From NCBI RefSeq assembly GCF_007990445.1, contig NZ_AP019841.1, forward strand, positions 1,054,001 to 1,118,000: a stretch of DNA of 64,000 nucleotides, read 5' to 3'. The translations under genes and the position numbers were made by a program. A model generated the notes under the pieces. That model ran no database searches and was not told where the DNA came from. It saw nothing but the letters and a program-made list of their open reading frames with translations. Positions within the stretch are counted from its first letter, which is position 1; each line of letters begins with the position of its first letter. This document shows, piece by piece, positions 18,323 to 26,966 of this stretch. Origin of the DNA: Leptotrichia wadei. Its GTDB lineage: Bacteria > Fusobacteriota > Fusobacteriia > Fusobacteriales > Leptotrichiaceae.

Positions 18323-19066
18323 ATGAAAAAAATATTTTTAGTATTGGCATTGCTAATTTTTGGAGTTATGTCATGTGGAAAAAAAGATAATGGAGATAAA
18401 AAATTAAGAGTTGGATTAAATGCGATTTTTGCCCCGTTTGAATATGTTGAAAATGGTAAAATAACAGGATTTGATGTTGACATGATTAATGAAATTGGGA
18501 AAAATCTTGGATATAAAATTGAAATTATAGATCAGTCGTTTGATGGGCTTATTCCGTCATTAAAGGCTGGAAAAATTGATATTATTGTTTCTGGAATGAG
18601 TTCTACTGAACAAAGAAAAAAATCAGTTGATTTTACAGATGACTATTTTATTTCTAAAGAAACTTATTTGAGAAGAAAAGGCGACAAATCAGTTACTCCA
18701 AATAGTTTGAGCGGTAAAAAAATTGGAGTGCAATTGGGGACAATTCAAGAAATTGAAGCCAGAACTATTAAAGGGGCTATAGTTGTACCGAATGAAAGTA
18801 CTGTAAATATAATTTTAGATTTAAAGGCAGGAAAAATTGATGCAATTATTTTGGAAAAGGCAGTTGCTACTGAATATATGAAGAAAAATCCTGAAATGGA
18901 AATTTTTGATGAAAAACCTGCTTCAATTGGAATGGCAATGGCTATTGATAAAGGAAAAAATCCAGAATTGATAAAACAAATTAATGCTGAATTGAAAAAA
19001 ATGAGAGAAAATGGAAAATATGATGAATTAATTAAGAAATATGGTTTGGAAAATAGTCAAAAATAA
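18323..19066 (+). CDS. Amino acid-binding lipoprotein, second copy
   Basis: Paralogue of the preceding gene (247 residues). Lipobox GVMSC gives Cys18. The same family blocks occur (LNAIFAPFEYV, GFDVDMINEIG, DIIVSGMSSTEQRKKSVDFTDDYF, GVQLGTIQEIEA). Differences near the ligand pocket (TDGVFPPF against LNAIFAPF) suggest the two proteins bind different ligands while sharing one membrane complex. A strong ribosome binding site (GAGGAAA) lies 27 bp after the first copy. Confidence 0.93.
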   Translation: MKKIFLVLALLIFGVMSCGKKDNGDKKLRVGLNAIFAPFEYVENGKITGFDVDMINEIGKNLGYKIEIIDQSFDGLIPSLKAGKIDIIVSGMSSTEQRKKSVDFTDDYFISKETYLRRKGDKSVTPNSLSGKKIGVQLGTIQEIEARTIKGAIVVPNESTVNIILDLKAGKIDAIILEKAVATEYMKKNPEMEIFDEKPASIGMAMAIDKGKNPELIKQINAELKKMRENGKYDELIKKYGLENSQK

Positions 19067-19098
19067 GGTATTTGATTGAAAAAGGAGGAGGAATAATT

Positions 19099-19866
19099 AT
19101 GAAAAAACCAACATTAGTTGCAGTTTCTTCAATGGTGGCAATGACTGTACCTCTAGCCTCTGAAAAAATAACTACTTCTGAAATGCGAAAGGATATAATT
19201 AGACCAAATGTGGCGGATATACAGCACGATGTGAAGGATATTCCTACATTAGATACGCCAAATCCTGAAAAAACAGTGCCAGGAGCGGTTTCATCTAAAG
19301 ATAATCCTGACTTAATAACAGTTGAATTGAATCAGAATAGGACAGGAACACAGATTTCCAAGGATTCTTCGTCATCTCAAAATTCTGAAAATATGCAACA
19401 GAAACCTGAAGAACCATCAACGGTTTCACAAAATGCTGTTCAGCCAGAAACTTTTGAAATTCAAAAGGAGCCAATAAGCAATCCAGAAAGAGTGAAAATG
19501 TCGAGTTCAGAAATTATATCTTTAAGTTCAGATGAATTAAGTTTTCATAAAAATAGCATCGATCTGAAAAAGGAGGCTTATCCAATATTACGTGATGTAA
19601 AGGATTATATTGAAAAAAATGATTTTCTTGTGTCAATTATTGGATATACTGACACGAGCGGAATGGCTTCATATAATAAACGGCTTTCACGTAGAAGGGC
19701 TGAAGTTGTTAGTTCAAAATTAATAGAATTGGGACTTTCAAAGGATAGAGTAGTTGGAATAATAGGACGTGGAGAAAATAATCCAGCTGAAAATAATGAT
19801 ACAGGTGAAGGAAGAGGAAAAAATCGCCGAGTTGAATTTAGGTTTGTAAAAAAAGGACAAGTGTAA
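19099..19866 (+). CDS. OmpA-family peptidoglycan-binding envelope protein
   Basis: Envelope protein of 255 residues. The start at 19099 follows AAAGGAGGAGG; a TTG at 19072 would add nine residues and is rejected. A short hydrophobic N-terminus (LVAVSSMVAMTVPLA) resembles a signal peptide. A Pro/Ser/Gln-rich linker (about 40-145) leads to a C-terminal OmpA_C domain with IGYTDTSGMASYNKRLSRRRAE and GEGRGKNRRVEF, the residues that grip diaminopimelate-type peptidoglycan. No beta-barrel is present. A diderm envelope is implied. Confidence 0.88.
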   Translation: MKKPTLVAVSSMVAMTVPLASEKITTSEMRKDIIRPNVADIQHDVKDIPTLDTPNPEKTVPGAVSSKDNPDLITVELNQNRTGTQISKDSSSSQNSENMQQKPEEPSTVSQNAVQPETFEIQKEPISNPERVKMSSSEIISLSSDELSFHKNSIDLKKEAYPILRDVKDYIEKNDFLVSIIGYTDTSGMASYNKRLSRRRAEVVSSKLIELGLSKDRVVGIIGRGENNPAENNDTGEGRGKNRRVEFRFVKKGQV

Positions 19867-19884
19867 AAACTGTCCTTCTTTTTT
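19853..19884 (+). terminator. Terminator overlapping the OmpA-like stop codon
   Basis: AAGGACA (19853-19859) pairs with TGTCCTT (19871-19877), followed by a T-tract. The left arm encodes the last codons of the OmpA-like gene. Confidence 0.8.
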
Positions 19885-19944
19885 TATATTAGACCCATTG
19901 ATAATCATATAGACTTAAAATTTGAAAAAATAAATATCTTGAAA

Positions 19945-19965
19945 CAAGGAATCTTGGACTCCTTG
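19945..19965. repeat. Dispersed CAAGGR...CCTTG palindrome, copy 1
   Basis: 21-bp imperfect palindrome between convergent genes. Its reverse complement agrees with the element at 40174-40194 at 18 of 21 positions by eye. A third copy lies at 25109-25128. Confidence 0.5.
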
Positions 19966-19998
19966 CAGAAATAAAAAAACTTAAATTATTGAACACAT

Positions 19999-21153
19999 CT
20001 ATTGCTTGAACTTATCTTGCTTCTTTAATTTTTTATTATTAGAACTTTTATTATCAGCAGTATCTCCAAAAATGTCCCTAAAAAATCCAACTTCCAATTC
20101 TTTTGAAAATACATTTTTTAAAATAATCATCACTACAGGCCCAATTAAAAATCCAATTACTCCAAAAATTTTAAATCCTGAATACATTGAAATCAAGGTA
20201 ATTAAAGGATGAACTCCTAGATTTTGACTTACTAATTTTGGTTCCATCATTTGCCTTACTGATAGAACAAATAAATAAATTATTATTAGGGCAACTCCTA
20301 ACTTTATGTCTGATAATGCAAAGGAAATCACTGCCCAAGGAATTAGGACTGTTCCTGCTCCTAAAATTGGTAATGCGTCAATTAAACAGATAATTATGGA
20401 CATTAGTAGGGGATAAGGCACATTTAATCCTAAAAATGACAATAAATTTAGGCATATTAGAAGTTCAAAGAAACAAATTGTCATCAGAATAATTTGCGCC
20501 TTGATATAGGAACCAAGAACTGTAAACATATCTGTTTTTATATTGAAAACTTTATCTAGCCAAGATTTTGGAAACTGATGCTCTAAAAAAACTACAATTT
20601 CATCTTTGTCAAGGCTAATAAAGAAAGTTGCTAAAATTGTAATACAGATATATAAAATAACAGTTGGGATTGATGTAATAAAATTGATTAAACCTTTTAT
20701 AAAAGTTCCGAGCTTTGCAGAACCTGTGGAAATAAAAGCATTTATCGTATCATTTACTTGCTTTGTAAAGCCTGATGGGAAATTTCCCAAATAGGCATAA
20801 ACTTTTCCCATGCCGTCAGTCCAAAGTTTTTGCATCATTTCACTGTAGCTGTTAAGATTTTGAGATAATTTATAAATTTCACTTATTAGTTTTAGTGATC
20901 CCCAGCCGATAATTCCAAAAAATATTAGTAAAAATGATACAATTGAAATTATCGTTGAAAGTTTTTTTGAAAGTTTCAGCTTATTTTGTAAAAATCGTGT
21001 AAATGGCCGTGTTAATATTGAAAAAAATAGCGCTATTGTAAATGGAAATAAAAATATCCCCAATTTAAATGCTAAAAATACGACTATTAAAATTAAGGCA
21101 ATATACACGATAAAATACAGTTTTTTAAAGTCAAAATTTTTGTAACTTGCCAT
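19999..21153 (-). CDS. AI-2E / PerM family membrane transporter
   Basis: Integral membrane protein of the AI-2E transporter (YtvI/PerM) family, 384 residues. The N-terminal pair of hydrophobic helices, a central soluble segment and the C-terminal helices with LPILGAGTVLIPWAVISF and GVHPLITLISMYSGFKIFGVIGFLIGPVVMII are typical. I chose the ATG at 21153 (MASYKNFDFKK), which has AAGGAGA about 9 bp upstream. An ATG 36 bp further out is unsupported. Substrates in this family vary (AI-2, Na+, small organics), so function is left open. Confidence 0.85.
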   Translation of the reverse strand: MASYKNFDFKKLYFIVYIALILIVVFLAFKLGIFLFPFTIALFFSILTRPFTRFLQNKLKLSKKLSTIISIVSFLLIFFGIIGWGSLKLISEIYKLSQNLNSYSEMMQKLWTDGMGKVYAYLGNFPSGFTKQVNDTINAFISTGSAKLGTFIKGLINFITSIPTVILYICITILATFFISLDKDEIVVFLEHQFPKSWLDKVFNIKTDMFTVLGSYIKAQIILMTICFFELLICLNLLSFLGLNVPYPLLMSIIICLIDALPILGAGTVLIPWAVISFALSDIKLGVALIIIYLFVLSVRQMMEPKLVSQNLGVHPLITLISMYSGFKIFGVIGFLIGPVVMIILKNVFSKELEVGFFRDIFGDTADNKSSNNKKLKKQDKFKQ

Positions 21154-21558
21154 ATTGTGATTCTCCTTTTTTATTTTAATATAAAGCATAAAAAATTAAT
21201 TTAAAACAGAACTTAAAACTATAATATGTTTGATTTATAAAAAAAAACAAGATTTTTCAATAATTAATTTCAGATTATAATTATATTTTATAAAAAGTAA
21301 GATTTTTGCTTATTTTAAAATGAAATTTTAGTATTAGTTTTAAATAGTTCAATATAAAAATAATTTGGGTATATTATATAATAAATATGATAAATTGTAA
21401 ATCTATAATTTTTTAATTTTTATATTTATGGTAGAATGAATTTGAGAACTGCTATTCAGACTTTAGGTGGATTTATAAAGAATTGGCATATATATTGAAT
21501 TGTGGCTTAATTTATGATAATATATTAGATATAGATTACAGAATTGTGAGGAGGAAAT
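21154..21558. other. Divergent intergenic region, serA leader
   Basis: About 400 bp of very AT-rich DNA between divergent genes. A TAGAAT at 21432-21437 could be a -10 element, but I see no good -35. If used it would leave a leader of over 100 nt before serA. No T-box motif or obvious riboswitch core is recognisable. GAGGAGG at about 21549 is the serA ribosome binding site. Confidence 0.5.
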
Positions 21559-23151
21559 ATGTATAAAGTTTTAGTTGGTGAATATATTGATGATGAAGCG
21601 GTTGCTAGGCTGCAAAATGCTAGAGATGTAAAGGTTGATGTGAAAGTGGGAATTTCACGGGAAGAAATTTTGGAAATAATTCATGAATATGATGCTTTGA
21701 TTGTGAGAAGCGTTATAAAAGTAGATAAGGAATTGCTGGATAAGGCTAAAAATTTGAAAATAGTAGGGCGTGCTGGAAATGGGACAGATAATATAAATAT
21801 TCCAGAAGCAACTGCACATGGTGTAATTGTGGCGAATACTCCAGATAGTAATACGGTTTCAGCTTGTGAAATTGCGATTGGGCTTATGATTGCTTCTGCG
21901 AGAAATATTGTTGCGGCAAATAATTTTATTAAAAGTGGAAAATGGGAAAGAGAAATTTTTGTTGGAAACGAATTGTTTGAAAAAACATTGGGAATTATCG
22001 GACTTGGAAGAATTGGTGGATTAGTTGCTACAAGAATGAAGGCATTTGGAATGAAACTTGTTGCTTATGATCCGTATATTTCAGATGAAAGATTCAAGAG
22101 ATATGGCTGTGAAAAAGCTAAAACGCTTGATGAATTAATGGAAAAGGCAGATGTGATAACTATTCATACACCTAAAACGAAGGAAACTTTGGATATGATA
22201 AATGCTGAAAATATTCACAAGTTAAAGGATGGGGTAAGACTTGTAAATGCAGCACGTGGAGGACTTTTTAATGAAGAAGCTGTGGCAGAAGGATTAAGAA
22301 GTGGAAAAATTGCAAGTTTTGGATATGATGTACATGCTGTTGAACCACGTTCAGAATGTGTTTTATATGAATTTGACAATGTGGTTACAACTCCACACAT
22401 TGGAGCAACAACTTATGAAGCACAGCGAAATGTCGGAACTCAGGTTGTAAAGCAGGTATTGAATGGACTTCGTGGAGAAATAGTTGAAACAGCTGTAAAC
22501 TTGCCTGCAATTGGAAGAGAGGAATTCTTAATTGTAAAACCGTACATAAATTTAGCTGAAAAATTAGGAAAAATTTATTTTCAAATTGAAAAAACTCCAA
22601 TTACAAATGTTGCCATTAATTATTATGGAGAAATTGCAGAACAAGAAACAGCTCTTGTAGATTCAACTGCAATTAAAGGAATTTTAGAGCCTGTATTAAA
22701 GGAAGAAGTAAATTACATTAATTCAAAACCATTAGCTGAAAAAAGAGGAATTAATATTTCAATAAATAAAAAAGATCATAAATACAAAAATTATTCTTCA
22801 GCAATAGAATTTGTAATAACAAATGAAGATGGTAAAAAAATCTATGTTGTTGGAACAATCGGAATGAATAATGAAGAAAGAATTGTAAGTATAAAAAATC
22901 ATGATGTGGATATGGCAATTTCTGACAATATGATTTATTTAGGGAATGAAGATGTCCCAGGAGTTATCGGAGCTGTAGGAGCAACTTTAGGAAGAGGAAA
23001 TATAAATATTGCCACAATGAACGTTGGTAGACGTGAAAATAGTGCAATTATGCTTTTAACAGTAGATAATGAAGTTGGAAGAAGAACATTAAAGGCACTA
23101 CGAGAATTGAGTCAAATAAAATGGGCTCATTACTTGGATTTGACAATATAG
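21559..23151 (+). CDS. serA: D-3-phosphoglycerate dehydrogenase
   Basis: First enzyme of serine biosynthesis, oxidising 3-phosphoglycerate with NAD. It is the long (530-residue) form: substrate and NAD domains (GRAGNGTDNINI; GIIGLGRIGG; catalytic HIGATTYEA), an intervening domain (about 320-450) and a C-terminal ACT domain (DVPGVIGAVGATLGRGNINIATMNVGR) that usually binds serine. GAGGAGG precedes the ATG. thrB lies nearby with one membrane-protein gene between. Confidence 0.97.
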   Translation: MYKVLVGEYIDDEAVARLQNARDVKVDVKVGISREEILEIIHEYDALIVRSVIKVDKELLDKAKNLKIVGRAGNGTDNINIPEATAHGVIVANTPDSNTVSACEIAIGLMIASARNIVAANNFIKSGKWEREIFVGNELFEKTLGIIGLGRIGGLVATRMKAFGMKLVAYDPYISDERFKRYGCEKAKTLDELMEKADVITIHTPKTKETLDMINAENIHKLKDGVRLVNAARGGLFNEEAVAEGLRSGKIASFGYDVHAVEPRSECVLYEFDNVVTTPHIGATTYEAQRNVGTQVVKQVLNGLRGEIVETAVNLPAIGREEFLIVKPYINLAEKLGKIYFQIEKTPITNVAINYYGEIAEQETALVDSTAIKGILEPVLKEEVNYINSKPLAEKRGINISINKKDHKYKNYSSAIEFVITNEDGKKIYVVGTIGMNNEERIVSIKNHDVDMAISDNMIYLGNEDVPGVIGAVGATLGRGNINIATMNVGRRENSAIMLLTVDNEVGRRTLKALRELSQIKWAHYLDLTI

Positions 23152-23178
23152 TATTTTTTGAAAGTTGATAATTAACAA

Positions 23179-23853
23179 ATGGATGTAAGTAAGTATTTGA
23201 AGGAATTGAAAAAATTAATAAAGAAGGTAGATTTTTTAAATTATTCGAAAATAATTTTTTTGACAGTATCAATAGTGTTGTCTAAAAATAATTTATTTTT
23301 TATAACAAATGCAGGTTTAATATTTTCTATTTTAAATTCTTTTGTAAAAAAAGAAAATGATAAATTTGGAAATAAATTTGTTTTTGATTTTGAAATTTTT
23401 ATTTTCCAAAGCATTACTTTATTTTATTTGAATAGACAGACATTATTAATGGGAATAAAATTATTCGACATTGAATATTTTTCAAAAGTTATACTAAATG
23501 CAAGATATTTAAACGGAGAACTTCTGTTTTTTATACTATTTGGTCTGCTATATATATTTATAAGAAAAAAGAGCAAGGCATACAAGTATTATATTTGTAT
23601 AATAGTTTTATATTTCTGTTTATTTGAAGATATATTTCATACAGGATTTTCATTATTAGGAATAAATTATTGGATAGGTTTATTATTTATTTTTGTAAAT
23701 ATAATATTTTTACCTACATTTATTGATTTTGTAATTATTTCATTAGCTGTGTTGTATTTTATGAAAGATAATAAAAATTATAAAGTTATGTATTTATTAT
23801 TAATATTTTGTTGTATTTTTAGATTGAGCCTTGCTGCAAGGCTATTCTTATAG
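23179..23853 (+). CDS. Uncharacterised multi-pass membrane protein
   Basis: A 224-residue, highly hydrophobic protein with about six predicted membrane helices (for example FFILFGLLYIFI, YYICIIVLYFCLF, WIGLLFIFVNIIFLP, MYLLLIFCCIF). I recognise no family. It starts 27 bp after serA with a weak ribosome binding site and ends inside a short palindrome (GCCTTG/CAAGGC near 23828-23842). Its place between serA and thrB suggests co-transcription but says little about its job. Confidence 0.65.
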   Translation: MDVSKYLKELKKLIKKVDFLNYSKIIFLTVSIVLSKNNLFFITNAGLIFSILNSFVKKENDKFGNKFVFDFEIFIFQSITLFYLNRQTLLMGIKLFDIEYFSKVILNARYLNGELLFFILFGLLYIFIRKKSKAYKYYICIIVLYFCLFEDIFHTGFSLLGINYWIGLLFIFVNIIFLPTFIDFVIISLAVLYFMKDNKNYKVMYLLLIFCCIFRLSLAARLFL

Positions 23854-23884
23854 AAATTATGATGATAAAAAGAAAGGAATAAAG

Positions 23885-24778
23885 ATGGGTTTAAAATTTA
23901 AGGTAAAAGTGCCGGGGACATCGGCTAATATTGGTGTAGGTTATGATTGTTTAGGAGTTGCATTGGATTATTTTCTGGAACTGGAAGTGGAAGAAAGCAA
24001 TAAAATTGAATTTTTGGAAAATGGAAAGCCATTTTCAATTCCAATTGAGGAAAATTTGATTTTTGAAGCTATAAAATATACAGAAAAACATTTGGTAAAA
24101 AATATTCCAAGCTATAAAGTAAATATTGTGAGAAATGATATTCCAATTTCACGTGGACTTGGAAGCAGTTCATCTGCTATCGTTGCTGGAATTTTGATTG
24201 CAAACAAGTTTGCAGGGAATGTATTAGATATTAACGAAGTAGCAAAACTTGCTGTGGAAATGGAAGGACATCCTGACAATGTAGTACCTGCGATTTTTGG
24301 AGGAATGGTGCTTACTGCACATGACAAGGAAAATCTTGTCTGTAGTTCACTAATAAGCTCTGATGATTTATGCTTTTATGTAATGATTCCAAATTTTAAA
24401 TTATCTACAGAAAAGGCAAGAAGTGTTTTACCAAAAATGTATCTAGTTTCCGATGCAATAAATAATATCTCAAAACTAGGATTACTTGTAAATGCTTTTA
24501 ACAAAGGAGAATACGACAACTTACGTTTTCTTTTAGGTGACAAAATTCACCAGCCTTACAGATTTGCACTAATAAACAATTCAGAAAAAATCTTTGAAGC
24601 ATCTAAAAAACACGGTGCATTGGGAGAATATATAAGCGGTGCAGGTCCAACTTTAATTTCATTAAATTATGATAATGATGAATTTTTAGAAAATATGAAA
24701 AAGGAACTTGCAAAATTATCAGATAATTGGACTATCGAGAAGAAAAAGATTAATTTGAAGGGTGCAGAAGTTTATTAG
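23885..24778 (+). CDS. thrB: Homoserine kinase
   Basis: GHMP-family kinase that phosphorylates homoserine in threonine synthesis. Motif 1 VPGTSANIGVGYDCLGVAL, the ATP-binding motif PISRGLGSSSSAIVAGI and the C-terminal ISGAGPTLISL are intact. The ATG at 23885 with AAAGGA upstream gives 297 residues, the usual length; an upstream TTG at 23831 overlaps the previous gene and is not supported. thrA and thrC are not in the window. Confidence 0.95.
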   Translation: MGLKFKVKVPGTSANIGVGYDCLGVALDYFLELEVEESNKIEFLENGKPFSIPIEENLIFEAIKYTEKHLVKNIPSYKVNIVRNDIPISRGLGSSSSAIVAGILIANKFAGNVLDINEVAKLAVEMEGHPDNVVPAIFGGMVLTAHDKENLVCSSLISSDDLCFYVMIPNFKLSTEKARSVLPKMYLVSDAINNISKLGLLVNAFNKGEYDNLRFLLGDKIHQPYRFALINNSEKIFEASKKHGALGEYISGAGPTLISLNYDNDEFLENMKKELAKLSDNWTIEKKKINLKGAEVY

Positions 24779-24878
24779 AAACTATACAAACTTAGAATTT
24801 AATAAAATAAATATCCTGAGCTGTTAATTTTTCTTTGTTATTAGAAAATAGTATAAATTAATTCAAGGAGGGATTATT

Positions 24879-25064
24879 ATGGCTATAATTGTAAAAAAAG
24901 GCGAATTAGCAAAAATAAATAAAGGAATGTCACAAAAAGGCTTGGCTGAAAGATGTACTTATACAGTAAAAGAATTTCCAAAAAGCAATCTTTCAAAAAA
25001 GGCTGAAGAAGCCTTGAATAAAATATTTTCATCTATGAAGCAAAGTTACTGGAAGCAGATTTGA
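24879..25064 (+). CDS. Small protein, unknown (HTH-like fragment)
   Basis: A 61-residue ORF with a strong AAGGAGGG site 9 bp upstream. The stretch NKGMSQKGLAERC resembles helices 2-3 of an XRE-type HTH, but the rest does not follow that fold. It may be a short DNA-binding protein or a relic of one. It sits about 400 bp before the CRISPR array. Confidence 0.45.
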   Translation: MAIIVKKGELAKINKGMSQKGLAERCTYTVKEFPKSNLSKKAEEALNKIFSSMKQSYWKQI

Positions 25065-25108
25065 AGAAGGATACTAAATTACAAAAGTTATTTTTATAAA
25101 TTTTCTAG

Positions 25109-25128
25109 CAAGGGGTCAAGACCCCTTG
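25109..25128. repeat. Dispersed palindrome CAAGGGGTC-AA-GACCCCTTG, copy 2
   Basis: Perfect 9-bp inverted repeat with a 2-nt centre, between the small ORF and the CRISPR leader. Related copies lie at 19945-19965 and 40174-40194. No T-tract follows, so terminator function is doubtful. Confidence 0.6.
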
Positions 25129-25215
25129 TCAATAAATAAAATGTAAATTCTGTTTTTTAGTATAAGTCTAGTGTTAGTATCTTTTTATTTAAGGAAATAA
25201 ATTTTGATAATAATT

Positions 25216-25463
25216 TTTTAAAAAAATTTTGAAAAATCAAAAAAATGTGGTACAATAAGTTTGTAGTAAAAATTCCTACCACTACTAAAAATTAAAAAAG
25301 CAGGGAAAAACCTATTCAAAGCCAATAAATATGCACGTTAGGAGTTACGGAAAATGTCAAAAAAACAGCAAAAAATGATAAAAATTAAGCAAAAAAGTGC
25401 GATTTTAATGTCTGAAAAAATCTCTATAATACTGATAAATAAAGGATTTTCTCAAAAGTACGG
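25216..25463 (+). promoter_or_regulatory. CRISPR leader with promoter
   Basis: AT-rich leader directly upstream of the first repeat. It contains TTGAAA (25229-25234), a 16-bp spacer and an extended -10 TGGTACAAT ending at 25256. About 200 bp of non-coding sequence follow before repeat 1. The first 50 bp or so recur at 57547-57596 ahead of cas10. Confidence 0.7.
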
Positions 25464-26324
25464 GTTAAAGTAAGTTATCCATTAAAACAAGGATTGAAAC
25501 AAAATAGAAGCCTCAACATCTGTGATGGGTTCATGTTGTTAAAGTAAGTTATCCATTAAAACAAGGATTGAAACACAATAAAGGAAGATTTAATGCTAAA
25601 AAACTTTATTATTGTTAAAGTAAGTTATCCATTAAAACAAGGATTGAAACAGACGGCGAACTTGCTACCTTAGAAAACTTAATTAAAGAGGTTAAAGTAA
25701 GTTATCCATTAAAACAAGGATTGAAACCTGCTAGCTCTTTTCCGAACCACATTATAAAGAGGCTGGTTAAAGTAAGTTATCCATTAAAACAAGGATTGAA
25801 ACCTGTAAGTCCAGTCCTTTATTTCTGGATGTTTATCTATAATGTTAAAGTAAGTTATCCATTAAAACAAGGATTGAAACTTTTCTTAATGTTCCCAGTT
25901 ACATCAAATTTCATTTTGTTAAAGTAAGTTATCCATTAAAACAAGGATTGAAACTCTATGATAACATCTTTGATTAATCCTTTCTGTGGGTTGTTAAAGT
26001 AAGTTATCCATTAAAACAAGGATTGAAACAATGGTGTATCTAATCTGGATTTCTCCATATATATCACGTTAAAGTAAGTTATCCATTAAAACAAGGATTG
26101 AAACAATCTATCGATCCAACTTTCGCTCATCCCTTCATTTGTTAAAGTAAGTTATCCATTAAAACAAGGATTGAAACAATCTATCGATCCAACTTTCGCT
26201 CATCCCTTCATTTGTTAAAGTAAGTTATCCATTAAAACAAGGATTGAAACAGTATTTGCTTTATTTAATATTCCATTTATAGAAGAAGTTAAAGTAAGTT
26301 ATCCATTAAAACAAGGTTTAAAAA
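25464..26324 (+). CRISPR. CRISPR array, 12 repeats and 11 spacers
   Basis: Repeats are 37 bp, beginning GTTAAAGTAAGTTATCC and ending GGATTGAAAC. Eleven are identical and start at 25464, 25538, 25614, 25691, 25766, 25844, 25918, 25993, 26068, 26141 and 26214. The twelfth (26288-26324) is degenerate in its last bases. Spacers are 36-41 bp. Spacers 9 (26105-26140) and 10 (26178-26213) are identical. The ATTGAAAC end fits an 8-nt crRNA tag from plus-strand transcription, agreeing with the leader on the left and the terminator on the right. No cas gene is adjacent; the type III-A genes start 25 kb downstream. Confidence 0.98.
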
Positions 26325-26326
26325 AC

Positions 26327-26359
26327 AACAACTTTTTTATAAGGTTGTTTTTTTTTTTA
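26327..26359 (+). terminator. Terminator of the CRISPR array
   Basis: AACAACTTT (26327-26335) pairs with AAGGTTGTT (26341-26349), with one G-U pair, around a 5-nt loop and is followed by a T run. It begins 3 bp after the degenerate last repeat. Confidence 0.8.
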
Positions 26360-26376
26360 GGAAATAAAATAAGGGG

Positions 26377-26405
26377 TTGAAAAAAAAGTAAAAATGTGTT
26401 ATTAT
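26377..26405 (+). promoter_or_regulatory. Promoter of the rimP-nusA-infB operon
   Basis: TTGAAA (26377-26382), a 17-bp spacer and TATTAT (26400-26405). Confidence 0.65.
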
Positions 26406-26430
26406 AATTGTAGAAAATAATTTTAGGTAG

Positions 26431-26450
26431 AGAGTGGGTTAGCCCACTCT
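26431..26450 (+). promoter_or_regulatory. rimP leader hairpin
   Basis: AGAGTGGG and CCCACTCT form a perfect 8-bp stem with a TTAG loop in the 5' UTR, between the promoter and rimP. The following TTTAGTTTT is only a weak U-tract, so it may be an attenuator or a NusA/RimP-responsive element rather than a full terminator. Confidence 0.55.
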
Positions 26451-26477
26451 TTAGTTTTAGATATGAGGTGTAATTTT

Positions 26478-26966
26478 ATGGAACAGATTTTAAATGAGTT
26501 TGAGAAGAAAATCGAATCGCATTTAAAGGAAATGAATCTGGAGTTAGCAGATTTGGAATATGTGAGGGATGGGGGATATAATTATTTGAGAGTGTATGTG
26601 GAGAAAATGGATGGAACTACGACGCTTGATGATTGTATTGATTTTAGCCGTGAGATTGACGGGATTGCGGATGAACTGATTGAAGAGAAGTTTTTTTTGG
26701 AGGTTTCGACGCCTGGGGTTGAGCGAAGGTTGAAAAAGCCTAAGGATTTTGTGAGATTTTTAGGGGAGAAAGTTAATGTTCAGGCTAAGAGTAATATTGA
26801 GGGGGCTAAAAGATTTGTTGGAAAATTGGAAAAATTTGAAGATGATACGATTTTTCTTTTGGATGATAAATTGGGGAAAATAGTGGAAATACCACTTTCT
26901 AAATTAAAAAAGGCAAATTTAATATATGAATTACCAAATGGCATATTAAATAGTGAGGAGGAATGA
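26478..26966 (+). CDS. rimP: Ribosome maturation factor RimP
   Basis: 30S assembly factor, 162 residues. The family blocks LELADLEYVRDGGYNYLRVYVEK, TLDDCIDFSREI and FFLEVSTPGVERRLKKPKDF are clear. The ATG at 26478 lies 7 bp after GAGGTG; an ATG at 26463 overlaps that site and is rejected. It overlaps nusA by 4 bp (ATGA), the usual order in this operon. Confidence 0.96.
   Translation: MEQILNEFEKKIESHLKEMNLELADLEYVRDGGYNYLRVYVEKMDGTTTLDDCIDFSREIDGIADELIEEKFFLEVSTPGVERRLKKPKDFVRFLGEKVNVQAKSNIEGAKRFVGKLEKFEDDTIFLLDDKLGKIVEIPLSKLKKANLIYELPNGILNSEEE

Noticed and set aside
21190-21558. Possible T-box or serine-responsive leader before serA
   Set aside because: No AGGGTGG-type T-box antiterminator sequence and no terminator hairpin.
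23828-23842. GCCTTG/CAAGGC palindrome as a terminator of the membrane-protein gene
   Set aside because: It lies within the coding end and lacks a T-tract.
25721-25927. 68-residue ORF inside the CRISPR array
   Set aside because: It reads through repeats and spacers (VKVSYPLKQGLK repeated) and is a by-product of the array, not a gene.
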